Shown here: positions 32,648 to 40,598 of the stretch, piece by piece
How the letters are laid out: every line of letters starts with the position of its first letter
How positions within the stretch are numbered: position 1 is the stretch's first letter
Assembly: GCA_046350095.1 (NCBI GenBank)
Contig: JAXMBA010000008.1
Location: 372,001 to 436,000, forward strand
DNA from: Urbifossiella sp046350095
GTDB taxonomy: Bacteria; Planctomycetota; Planctomycetia; Gemmatales; Gemmataceae
Length of the DNA: 64,000 bases
Direction of reading: 5' to 3'
Notes under the pieces: model-generated
The model's input: only the letters and a program-made list of their open reading frames with translations
Database searches by the model: none
Told to the model about the DNA's origin: nothing
Position numbers and translations under genes: made by a program

Positions 32648-33928
32648 ATGCCGCGTTCGTTCGTCGTGGTTACGCTGCTCGTCTTGAGCACGCCGCTCGT
32701 CGCGTCGGACTGGCCACACTGGCGCGGGCCGACGCGCGACGGCCACACCGACGAGTCCTCCGGGTGGGCCGACGGACCCTGGCTCCCGGACCGACCCGCG
32801 TGGACGGTGAATGTCGGCGCCGGGGCCAGTTCTCCGCTGGTCGTCGGCACCAGCGTGTACGCCTTCGGCCGCGCCGCCGGTCACGACGCGGTCCGATGCC
32901 TGGACGTGCGCGACGGCAAGACGGTGTGGACGGCGCAGCACCCCGGCCCGCTGTACGGACGGTTCCACGCCGGCGACGAGGGCTTCTATTCCGGCCCCTC
33001 GGCGACGCCCGAGTACGACCCCGAGACGAAGTTCCTGTACACCCTCGCCCCGGACGGCCACCTCTGCTGCCGCGATGCCGCCGCGGCCGGCAAGGACGTG
33101 TGGGCCGTCAACCTGTACGACGCCTACGGGGCCAGGCAGCGGCCACGCGTGGGCCGCTCGCCCGTCCGCGACTACGGGTACACGTCGAGCCCGCTCGTTC
33201 ACGGCGGGTGGCTCCTGGTCGAAGTCGGGTCGCCGCGCGGCACGCTCGTCGCGCTCAACAAGCGCACCGGCACGGAGGTGTGGTGGTCCGAACTGACCGA
33301 CGAGGCCGGCCACACCGCGGGGCCGGTGCCGATCACGGTCGAGGGCGTGCCGTGCGTCGCGCTGTTGACGATGCGGCATCTGGCCGTGATCCGGCTGGAC
33401 GCCGGGCGGGCGGGGAAGACGGTCGCCGCCGTCCCATGGGAGACGGAGTTCGCCAACAACGTGGCCTCGCCGGCGGTGCGGGACAACTTCGTGGTGGTCA
33501 CCTCGGCTTACAACCAGAACGCGATCTGCAAGCTGCGGGTGACGCTGGCCGGGGCAACGGAAGTGTGGCGGAAGCGGTTCCCCTCGAAGGTGTGTACACC
33601 GTTGATCGTCGGCGGGCACGTCTACCTGGCGTGGCAGCGGGTCCGGTGTCTCGACTGGGACACCGGGGAGCAGCGATGGGAAGGCGGGGCGTTCGGCGAC
33701 GCCGGTTCGTGCGTGTCGACCGCCGACGGCCGGCTGGTGGTGTACGGCGGCACCGGGAAGCTCGCGCTCGTGGAAGGCGCGGCACGATCCCCGGCGTCGT
33801 ACACCGAACTAGCGGCGCGCGACCGCGTCGTGGGGGCCGTGGCCTGGCCGCACGTGGCGTTGGCCGGCGGGCGCGTGTTCTGCCGCGACCGCGATGGTAA
33901 CCTGGCGTGTTTCGCCGTCGGGAAGTGA
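32648..33928 (+). CDS. PQQ-like beta-propeller secreted protein
   Basis: A 426-residue exported protein with a signal peptide (MPRSFVVVTLLVLSTPLVAS) and about eight propeller blades of the PQQ-binding-like/WD type. DWPHWRGPTRDGHTDES opens the domain, then KTVWTAQHPGPLYGRF, GTLVALNKRTGTEVWWSE and GEQRWEGGAFGDAGSC give the AxDxxTGxxxW blades. In planctomycetes such propellers are mostly periplasmic scaffolds and many do not bind PQQ; no catalytic Ca/PQQ pocket can be inferred here. ATG 32648 is preferred to a GTG at 32618. Downstream the next gene is convergent, 58 bases away. Confidence 0.85.
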   Translation: MPRSFVVVTLLVLSTPLVASDWPHWRGPTRDGHTDESSGWADGPWLPDRPAWTVNVGAGASSPLVVGTSVYAFGRAAGHDAVRCLDVRDGKTVWTAQHPGPLYGRFHAGDEGFYSGPSATPEYDPETKFLYTLAPDGHLCCRDAAAAGKDVWAVNLYDAYGARQRPRVGRSPVRDYGYTSSPLVHGGWLLVEVGSPRGTLVALNKRTGTEVWWSELTDEAGHTAGPVPITVEGVPCVALLTMRHLAVIRLDAGRAGKTVAAVPWETEFANNVASPAVRDNFVVVTSAYNQNAICKLRVTLAGATEVWRKRFPSKVCTPLIVGGHVYLAWQRVRCLDWDTGEQRWEGGAFGDAGSCVSTADGRLVVYGGTGKLALVEGAARSPASYTELAARDRVVGAVAWPHVALAGGRVFCRDRDGNLACFAVGK

Positions 33929-33986
33929 GCACGGCGGTTGACCCGTGGGGGCACTCGCTTTGCGCCTCGCACGGCCGGTCGCGGCG

Positions 33987-34721
33987 TCACCCGACACCGA
34001 ACGGCGGCGCGTAGGACACCTCCCCTTCGACGCCGGACAGCGCACCCGGAACGAGTTCGATTGCCATGAAGTGCGGCCCCGAGAACGGCGACCGCAGCTG
34101 CTCCGCGAGCGTGGCCGTGAAGCCGAACCGCGGGTAGTAGTCGGCGTGCCCGAGCACCACGACCGCCCGGTGGCCGCGTCCCCGGCACGAGTCAAGCGCG
34201 GCGCCGATCAGGTCGGAGCCGACACCCTGGCGCTGCCGAGCGGGGGCGACCGCCATCGGCGCCAGAGCCAGTGTCTCGACCACCCCGCCCGCCGTCACCA
34301 CCGGCAGGTGCGTGAACAGGACGTACCCCACGACTTCGCCGCCAGCTTCTGCGACGAACGCCTCCCGGACGAACCCGCCGGCCCGGAGTGCGTCCACGAG
34401 GTCCGCCTCGTCGTCCCGGCTGAAGGCGGCGCGGACGACTGCCCGGACCGCGGCCCGGTCGGCGGGTGCCTCGTCCCGGATCAGCGCCCCGGCCACCGCG
34501 ACGAACCCCTCGCCGGCCCGGACCACGATCGGCTCGGGCAACTCGACCCACCCCTCGAGGCCGGCGTGTCCGCGGGCCAGTTCGGCGCCCCGTTCCTCGC
34601 CGACGAGCCGGAAAACGGTCACCAGGCTGCCCAGGGCGACGCCCTCGACGCGGAAGCGGCCGACGCGCCGGTCGTCGGAGAAGCGAAAGGTGTGGGCCGG
34701 GTCGCGGTACAGTGGCGTCAC
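33987..34721 (-). CDS. GNAT N-acetyltransferase with an unusual N-terminal domain
   Basis: A 244-residue protein. Residues 1-78 (TPLYRDPAHTFRFSDDRRVG, then RAGEGFVAVAG) form a domain I do not recognise. Residues 80-244 are a GNAT of the YhbS type: IRDEAPADRAAVRAVVRAAF, EVVGYVLFTHLPVV and the acetyl-CoA loop APARQRQGVGSDLI, ending YPRFGFTATLAEQL. The start is GTG at 34721, overlapping the stop of the MBL gene as GTGA, and a longer open frame upstream is the neighbour read out of frame. It is last in a peroxidase/MBL/GNAT operon. Substrate not predictable. Confidence 0.8.
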   Translation of the reverse strand: MTPLYRDPAHTFRFSDDRRVGRFRVEGVALGSLVTVFRLVGEERGAELARGHAGLEGWVELPEPIVVRAGEGFVAVAGALIRDEAPADRAAVRAVVRAAFSRDDEADLVDALRAGGFVREAFVAEAGGEVVGYVLFTHLPVVTAGGVVETLALAPMAVAPARQRQGVGSDLIGAALDSCRGRGHRAVVVLGHADYYPRFGFTATLAEQLRSPFSGPHFMAIELVPGALSGVEGEVSYAPPFGVG

Positions 34722-35485
34722 GGTTCGACCCAGCCGGGCGGGAACTCGCCCGCGTCGTGGTAGCCGATCACGTCGATCTCGGCGGCGTGGTCGCGGACGA
34801 GTCGGCGGAGTTCGGCGATGCCCGCCAGCCGGGCGGCGTTGTCCTCGGCCCGCGCCGCCGCGAGCCCCGAAACTGGGTGATCGTCGTGCTCCAACTCGAC
34901 GCGGAGGTAATACGCGTCCCCGGCGTGAAGCAGCCACCGCCCGCCGGCTCGAACCGCGACGCCGCAGTGCCCGCGCGTGTGACCGAACAGCGGGACGAGC
35001 ACCGCCTCCGCCCCCAGGTCCAGCGGGCGGGCGGGGAGGCCGAACCACGTCGTACCGGCGTCCGAGTGTGGCTCCCAGCGCGGCCCGTGGGCGAACTGCG
35101 TTGGGAGGTACCGCGCGCCCCCGGCACGCACCGCGTCGAGTTCCTCCGCGGCGAGGTGGACGCGGGCGTGCGGGAAGTCGGCGAGCCCGCCGGCGTGGTC
35201 GGGGTCGGCGTGCGTCAGCACGACGTCGCGCACGTCGTCGGCCCGGAAGCCGAGCCGTTCCACCTGGCGGAGTGCCGTGTCCTCCTCGCGAAACTGGAAG
35301 CCAACCAGCTCGATGAGGTCGCGGCCGATCCGTCCCTCGGGGTCGCGCACGTCGCGGAGGCCGACCCCGGTGTCGATCAGCACCAGGCCGGCGGGGGCTT
35401 CCACGAGCAGGCAGTGGCACGACGCCCGCGGGTTCGGCGGGGCGTGCAGCCAGCCGCAGTTCAAATGACGGACGACAACCGACAC
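34718..35485 (-). CDS. MBL-fold metallo-hydrolase
   Basis: A 255-residue metallo-beta-lactamase-fold hydrolase. The metal motif is LTHADPDHAGG, a variant of HxHxDH in which the middle His is Asp, as seen in several lactonase- and ester-cleaving members. Further sites are the late His in GHTRGHCG, HAGDAYYL with its Asp, and a final His in VIGYHDAGEF. The N-terminus ASCHCLLVEAPAGLVLIDTG is typical. The start is GTG 35485, with GGGGGG upstream, 14 bases after the peroxidase gene, and its end overlaps the GNAT start by 4 bases. The ester or lactone substrate cannot be named. Confidence 0.85.
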   Translation of the reverse strand: MSVVVRHLNCGWLHAPPNPRASCHCLLVEAPAGLVLIDTGVGLRDVRDPEGRIGRDLIELVGFQFREEDTALRQVERLGFRADDVRDVVLTHADPDHAGGLADFPHARVHLAAEELDAVRAGGARYLPTQFAHGPRWEPHSDAGTTWFGLPARPLDLGAEAVLVPLFGHTRGHCGVAVRAGGRWLLHAGDAYYLRVELEHDDHPVSGLAAARAEDNAARLAGIAELRRLVRDHAAEIDVIGYHDAGEFPPGWVEP

Positions 35486-35499
35486 GGTACCCCCCGGCG

Positions 35500-35988
35500 T
35501 CACGCCAACAGCTTCTCGATCGCTTCTGCCAGAGCTTCCGGCTTCGTGGACGTTCCGTATCGCGCCACCACTACGCCGGTGCGGCTGACGAGGAACTTCG
35601 TGAAGTTCCACTTGACGGCCTTCGTCCACAGGACCCCGCGGCGGGCGGCCTTCAGGTGCCGGTAGAGCGGGTGCGTGCCGGGGCCGTTCACCTTGACCTT
35701 CTCGAACAGCGGGAACGTCACGCCGTACGTCGTCGAGCAGAACTCGGCGATCTCGCCCGAGTCGCCGCGCTCCTGCCACAGGAACTGGTTGCACGGGAAC
35801 CCGAGCACGACGAACCCGCGGTCCTTGTACCGGCGATACAGGTCTTCCAGTCCCGCGTACTGCGGCGTGAAACCGCACTTGCTGGCCACGTTCACGACCA
35901 GCAACACCCGCCCGCGGTACGGGGCAAGCGTGCCCGGTGTGCCGTCCAGCGCGGTCACCGGGATGTCGTAGATGCTGCCGTCCGCCAT
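35500..35988 (-). CDS. Glutathione peroxidase family thiol peroxidase
   Basis: A 162-residue thioredoxin-fold peroxidase that reduces H2O2 or lipid hydroperoxides. The peroxidatic residue is Cys in VNVASKCGFTPQYAGLE (the selenocysteine position of mammalian enzymes), with the conserved Gln in FPCNQFLWQE and Trp in KAVKWNFTKFLV completing the tetrad. No signal peptide, so it is cytoplasmic, and it likely uses thioredoxin rather than glutathione, as most bacterial members do. ATG 35988. First gene of the minus-strand operon with the MBL and GNAT genes, which hints at detoxification. Confidence 0.93.
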   Translation of the reverse strand: MADGSIYDIPVTALDGTPGTLAPYRGRVLLVVNVASKCGFTPQYAGLEDLYRRYKDRGFVVLGFPCNQFLWQERGDSGEIAEFCSTTYGVTFPLFEKVKVNGPGTHPLYRHLKAARRGVLWTKAVKWNFTKFLVSRTGVVVARYGTSTKPEALAEAIEKLLA

Positions 35989-36093
35989 CGCCTCGGCCCT
36001 CGGGTGCGCCTCCAAGATTACAGGTTGACCGGCCGGAAGTCCCGGGGGACACTGTCGGCATCCCACCCCGCTCTCCCTTCCCCGGAGCCTCCC

Positions 36094-38382
36094 GTGCGCC
36101 TCGCCGCTCTCCTCGTGCTTCTCCTGCCGTCGGTCTCGCTCGCACAAGAGGCGCCGATTCTCCGATCGGCACGGTCGGGGAACTGGTCCGACCCCGCCAC
36201 CTGGGTCGGCAACGCCGTGCCAGGAGCCGGCAGTCGTGTCGTCGTCCGGGCGGGGCACACGGTCACCTACGACGTGCGGTCGGACGCGGTGGTCCGCGGC
36301 CTGAACGTCTCGGGAGCGCTCGTGTTCGCCACCGACCGCGACACCGTGCTGAACGTCGGCCTCATCAAGATTCAGGCCGGCGACGAGTACAGCGAGGACG
36401 GGTTCGACTGCGACCACGCCCCGCCCGCCGACCCGACCGCGGTCCGCCCGGAACTGGTAATCGGCACGCCCGACCGGCCCGTCGCCGCGGGGAAGACGGC
36501 TCTCGTGCGCCTGCACTACGTTCCCGGAATGGACAAGGACAAGTGCCCGGCGGTGGTGAACTGCGGCGGGCGGATGGACTTGCACGGCCAGCCGCTGAGC
36601 CTCGCCTGGGTGCGGCTCGGCGCGCACGCGAAGGCTGGTGACACCCGGGTGACACTCGAAACGCCCGTGACCGGGTGGAAGGCCGGGGACCGGGTGATCG
36701 TGACCGGCACCAGCACCCACGGCCCGGCCAAGACGCAGTCCACGACCGAGGAACGGACCGTCGCTTCGACCGACGGCGCGAGTGTCACGCTGAACGAACC
36801 GCTGACGATGGAACACCTCGGCGGTAGCGATTACCGCGGCGAGGTGGCGAACCTGAGCCGCAACGTGATCGTCGAAAGCGCAGACCCGGCGGGCGTGCGC
36901 GGGCACACGATGTACCACCGCGGCAGCACCGGGTCGCTCAGCTACGCCGAGTTCCGCCACCTCGGCAAGCCGGGCGTGCTCGGGAAGTACGCGCTCCACT
37001 TCCACCTGTGCCGCGAGACGATGCGCGGCAGCTCCGTCGTCGGGAATTCGATCTGGGACAGCCAGAACCGCTGGCTCACGATTCACGGGACCGACTACCT
37101 CCTGGTCCGCGACAACGTCGGGTACAAGAGCGTCGGCCACGGCTACTTCCTGGAGGACGGTACCGAGGTCTACAACGTGCTCGACCGCAACCTGGCCGTC
37201 GGCGTCAAGCGGGGCAAGCGGCTGCCGCAACAGGTGCTCCCGTTCGACGCCAACGAGGGGGCCGGGTTTTGGTGGACGTGTAGCCTCAACAGCTTCACCC
37301 GGAACGTCGCGACCGAGTGCGGGGAGTACGGCTTCCGCTACGAGGCCACGCCGACGAGCGCGCTGAAGTTGTCGTTCCCGATCCGCCAGGCCGACGGCTC
37401 GCGCAAGCCTACCGACCCGCGGACGCTGCCGTTCGTGCGCTTCGAGGACAACGAGGTCCACAGCACGAACGGCCTGTACGGCGTGAACCTCGGCGAAGGT
37501 GTCAACCGCGTCGGCCCCGACGAGCGGCACCCGTTCGTGGTCAAGAACCTGAAGGTCTGGGACGTCCACTACGGGTTCCGCCCGCAGGTACCGAACCTGC
37601 GGGTCGAGAACCTGACGCTCCACAAGGTCGCCTACGGCGTGTACCACCCGAACTACGACGGCCACTACTACCGGAACGTGCTGATCAGCCACACGAACAC
37701 GGAGCCGTTCAACCGCGGCCACGACGACCTGAGCGTGCAGTACGGCCCGCTCGTCGTGGACGGCCTGACGTTCGACTCGTGTCGCTCCGGCGGGATGCCG
37801 CTGGTCCAGATCTCGGACGACAACCCGACCGGCGCCGCGGTCACGCACTTGCGGAACGTGCGAACGCTGAACTGGACCGACACCAGTCGGCAGCGGGCGG
37901 TGGTGAACCTCGGCGGCGGGCCGCGGCCGGTGCCGAAGTCCGAGAAGGGCGTCTCAGTCTACCTGCACGACTGGTTCGGGCCGGGCCGCACGGCTCAGGT
38001 CGTGAGCGTGAACTCGGGCGAGTACAAGGCGGCCGAGTCGGCGTTCCGGTCCGAGTCGCCGCTGACCGGCAACGAGTCGCGCGTCGCGGAGGTGAGCGGG
38101 GTTGCGTTCCCCGAGCCGCCGGCGGTCGTGGACGACCTGCCGCCGGCGACGGTGGTGACCCGGGTGATTCGGGAGACTGGCCGGTTGCTGGTCCGCGGCT
38201 CCTGCACCGACAACGGCACGGTGACGAAGGTGACGGTCAACGGCCGACCCGCATGGGCGACGGCGCCGAATTTCGCCGAGTGGGAAGTCGAACTGGACGC
38301 CGGCACGCCGCGGGTGGTAGCACTTGCCGAGGACGCTGCCGGCAACGTCGAGCCGACACCAATGATCCTGGCTGTGAAGTGA
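36094..38382 (+). CDS. Secreted G8-domain beta-helix protein (CEMIP/TMEM2-like)
   Basis: A 762-residue exported protein with a signal peptide (RLAALLVLLLPSVSLAQ). Residues 25-150 form a G8-type domain (SGNWSDPATWVGNAVPGAGS, then VVVRAGHTVTYDV), with the glycine- and aspartate-rich strands of that family. Right-handed parallel beta-helix repeats follow to about residue 590 (LSYAEFRHLGKPG, YALHFHLCRETMRGSSVVGN, DYLLVRDNVGYKSVGHG). The last 100 residues form a small beta-sandwich with VRGSCTDNGTVTKVTVNGRP. This arrangement resembles animal CEMIP/TMEM2, linked to hyaluronan breakdown, so a polysaccharide-binding or -cleaving role is plausible but unproven. GTG 36094 follows CCGGAG. No operon partners. 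Confidence 0.82.
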   Translation: MRLAALLVLLLPSVSLAQEAPILRSARSGNWSDPATWVGNAVPGAGSRVVVRAGHTVTYDVRSDAVVRGLNVSGALVFATDRDTVLNVGLIKIQAGDEYSEDGFDCDHAPPADPTAVRPELVIGTPDRPVAAGKTALVRLHYVPGMDKDKCPAVVNCGGRMDLHGQPLSLAWVRLGAHAKAGDTRVTLETPVTGWKAGDRVIVTGTSTHGPAKTQSTTEERTVASTDGASVTLNEPLTMEHLGGSDYRGEVANLSRNVIVESADPAGVRGHTMYHRGSTGSLSYAEFRHLGKPGVLGKYALHFHLCRETMRGSSVVGNSIWDSQNRWLTIHGTDYLLVRDNVGYKSVGHGYFLEDGTEVYNVLDRNLAVGVKRGKRLPQQVLPFDANEGAGFWWTCSLNSFTRNVATECGEYGFRYEATPTSALKLSFPIRQADGSRKPTDPRTLPFVRFEDNEVHSTNGLYGVNLGEGVNRVGPDERHPFVVKNLKVWDVHYGFRPQVPNLRVENLTLHKVAYGVYHPNYDGHYYRNVLISHTNTEPFNRGHDDLSVQYGPLVVDGLTFDSCRSGGMPLVQISDDNPTGAAVTHLRNVRTLNWTDTSRQRAVVNLGGGPRPVPKSEKGVSVYLHDWFGPGRTAQVVSVNSGEYKAAESAFRSESPLTGNESRVAEVSGVAFPEPPAVVDDLPPATVVTRVIRETGRLLVRGSCTDNGTVTKVTVNGRPAWATAPNFAEWEVELDAGTPRVVALAEDAAGNVEPTPMILAVK

Positions 38383-39351
38383 CTTCCCGGGTGGCCGTGT
38401 GGCCGACACTTGCCCCGAACCCCCTCCAAATGGCAGTGGGGGCCCGGGGCTACGGCCGGCGCGTCCCTCGCACATCTGGCTGCGCTGCCTGGTAGGCAGC
38501 ATCGTCGAGCGGTACACGTCTACGAACTCGTTCCGATTGTCCGCACGTTCTGTGACCGAGCTACGGTGCGATCGACGAGACACGTCCCAGGCGCCTCGGC
38601 CGACGCGTTCGGATAAAAGCACGACGACCAGTTTGTGCCAGTCCGCGCCCCGAGCCTGAGACTTGCCGCCGACAACCGCGGCCGCGGGGCGATTACGACC
38701 GCGGGGCGAAGAGCTCGATCGGGCGCGAGTATCGCGCCACCGTTTGTGGGGGCGAGTGTGACCGAGGCGGCTACGGGCTGTTTTTGTCGCAGCCTCTTCG
38801 AATTCTCACGTGCGTTCCACGCGACGGAAGCATATGTTGGCACCACCGGCCGACCCTTCCGACAGTCAACTCGTCACGACGACGAATCAGCAGGAGCATC
38901 ATTTTCGGCTGAACACCTGGAAGAAGCAGGATCAGTCCACGCAGGACGTGCGGCAGGCGACGGTGACGAAGCACGCTGTGGAGTCCTAGGCAGCCGTTCG
39001 GGTGCGTCCACGATCGTGTCGCATCACGCGGGGAAGCGGACCACCGCCCGACGTGCTGATCGACCCACCGGGGAGAATGCCGGAACCAGCCCCGTTGGCC
39101 GGAACCGAATGGGCCTGGCTAACACGAGTCCATCGGCACCTGCTGCCGCCTCGGTGGAGTGCCTAGTGTGCGGTCCCGACACATGGAACCCCGGTGGAGT
39201 GTCCGGGTGGCACAGCCCAGATCTGTGGCGGCATTGGTGTGTCGAGCGTGCTCGTGAAGCTACAATTGCTTCGGGCCGCATGATGATTATTCCCGAGCCG
39301 GCCCGAGGGTTGCGAGGGGACGCAAACCGGGCGGTTGCCGAGGAGCGATGC
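38383..39351. other. 969-base gap without a supportable gene, upstream of the ldh island
   Basis: This is the only long gap in the window. It opens with a possible terminator hairpin for the preceding gene (arms GCCCCG/CGGGGC and CCCCC/GGGGG, 38412-38450). The stretch from about 38500 to 39300 is visibly less GC-rich and shows no coding bias. A 51-codon open frame (38834-38989) has untypical codon use for this genome and no good Shine-Dalgarno. CGGTGGAGTG occurs twice, at 39152 and 39192, 40 bases apart. A TACAAT (39261-39266) could be a -10 element for the ldh gene. Possibly a regulatory region or eroded gene; nothing here is firmly identified. Confidence 0.6.
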
Positions 39352-40299
39352 ATGAAGGTCGGGATCGTCGGGAGCGGGCTCGTCGGATCGACCGCGGCGT
39401 ATGCCATGGTGATGCGCGGTGTCGGCCGCGAGATCGTGCTGGTAGACATGAACGCAGCCCGCGCCGAAGCCGAGGCGGCCGACATCCGCCACGCCGTCCC
39501 GTTCGCACACCCCCACGAAGTTCGTGCCGGCGGTTATGCCGACCTGGCCGGGTGCATGGCCGTCGTGCTCTGCGCCGGTGTCGGGCAGAAGCCGGGTGAG
39601 ACGCGCCTGAGCCTGCTCCAGCGGAACGCGGCCGTCTTCGCCGAAGTCGTGCCCGCCGTGCTCGCCGCCGCCCCGGGCGCAGTCCTGGTCGTCGCCACTA
39701 ACCCGGTGGATGTGATGACCCACCTGGCCGCGCGGGCCGCGGCCGCGGCGGGTGTGTCGGCCGGGCGGGTGCTTGGGTCGGGCACCACGCTCGATACCGC
39801 CCGGTTCCGGTCGCTGCTTGGGGGGCACTGCGGCGTCGATCCGCACCACGTTCACGGGTACGTCATCGGCGAGCACGGCGACTCCGAGGTTCTGACGTGG
39901 TCGCTGGTGACCGTCGGCGGGATGCCACTCGAGGCGTTCGCCCGGCTCCGCGGCGTCGACCTCTCCGAGCCCGTCCGGTCTTCCATCGACTCGCAGGTGC
40001 GCCGGGCCGCGTACACGATTATCTCGGGGAAGGGCGCGACGTACTACGGCGTGGGGAGCGCGCTCGCCCGGGTGGTCGAGGCGGTCATCCACGACCAGCG
40101 ATCCATCTTGACGGTGTGTACCCCGGCCGCCGAGGTCGCCGGCGTCACCGACGTGACCGTGTCGCTCCCGCGCCTGGTCGGCCGGGCCGGGGTGACGGAG
40201 ACGTTCCCGCTCCCGTTGACCCCCGACGAACACGACCGACTCCGGGCCAGCGCCGCCGTCATTCGCCAGGCGCTCGACGAACTGGGGCTCCACCGCTGA
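39352..40299 (+). CDS. ldh: L-lactate dehydrogenase
   Basis: A 315-residue NAD-dependent dehydrogenase interconverting pyruvate and lactate. The N-terminal MKVGIVGSGLVGSTAAYAMV is the NAD-binding GxGxxG. The substrate loop AGVGQKPGETRLSLLQRN has Gln at the discriminating site, as expected for lactate rather than malate enzymes. The catalytic His is in GEHGDSE (His175), with NPVDVMTHLA and the later STLDTARFR-like substrate Arg region (GTTLDTARFRSLLG). The length is normal. ATG 39352 follows GAGGAGCG; the frame extends upstream without features. It heads a run of 21 same-strand genes and would regenerate NAD+ when sugars are fermented. Confidence 0.93.
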   Translation: MKVGIVGSGLVGSTAAYAMVMRGVGREIVLVDMNAARAEAEAADIRHAVPFAHPHEVRAGGYADLAGCMAVVLCAGVGQKPGETRLSLLQRNAAVFAEVVPAVLAAAPGAVLVVATNPVDVMTHLAARAAAAAGVSAGRVLGSGTTLDTARFRSLLGGHCGVDPHHVHGYVIGEHGDSEVLTWSLVTVGGMPLEAFARLRGVDLSEPVRSSIDSQVRRAAYTIISGKGATYYGVGSALARVVEAVIHDQRSILTVCTPAAEVAGVTDVTVSLPRLVGRAGVTETFPLPLTPDEHDRLRASAAVIRQALDELGLHR

Positions 40300-40322
40300 T
40301 CGGCGCCGCGAGGGTACGAATC

Positions 40323-40562
40323 ATGAACGATTGCCCCGTGAGAGATGATCTCGACCCGGCGGTGTCCGCCGCCCGGCGCGAGCTCGCGAAGTCCGGCTAC
40401 ACGTGGCTCGCACGGGTCGAGGTCGCGGTGGCCGCGGGGCGGGTTGTACTGCGCGGTGACGTGCCGAGTTACTACCTGAAGCAACTCGCCCAGGTGACAG
40501 TACTCTCCGTCCCGGGCGTGCCCGGCGTGCGGAACGAACTCCGGGTCAGCCGCGGGACGTGA
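40323..40562 (+). CDS. Small BON-domain protein
   Basis: A 79-residue protein with a single BON (OsmY-type) domain: LARVEVAVAAGRVVLRGDVP ... YYLKQLAQVTVLSVPGVPGV ... RNELRVS. BON domains bind phospholipids or envelope components and are induced by osmotic stress. This one has no signal peptide, so it is apparently cytoplasmic, or it acts at the inner face of the membrane. It begins 23 bases after ldh and 36 before the phosphoketolase gene, so it shares their transcript. The N-terminus is NDCPVRDDLDPAVSAARREL. Function in this context is unknown. Confidence 0.82.
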   Translation: MNDCPVRDDLDPAVSAARRELAKSGYTWLARVEVAVAAGRVVLRGDVPSYYLKQLAQVTVLSVPGVPGVRNELRVSRGT

Positions 40563-40598
40563 CCACACGAGCCAGGCTCCAACACGAGGATACTTCTG

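Noticed and set aside
30701..33619. A 972-codon minus-strand frame
   Set aside because: Opposite the BBP7 and PQQ-like genes and overlapping the DUF58-leader gene; low-complexity translation.
29488..33900. A 1470-codon plus-strand open frame
   Set aside because: It runs antisense to DUF58 and its neighbours and out of frame with the BBP7 and PQQ-like genes, has very Arg/Gly/Pro-rich translation, and is an artefact of high GC content.
38834..38989. A 51-codon open frame in the large gap
   Set aside because: Codon use differs from the rest of the window, no convincing Shine-Dalgarno, no recognisable motif. Kept as a remark only.
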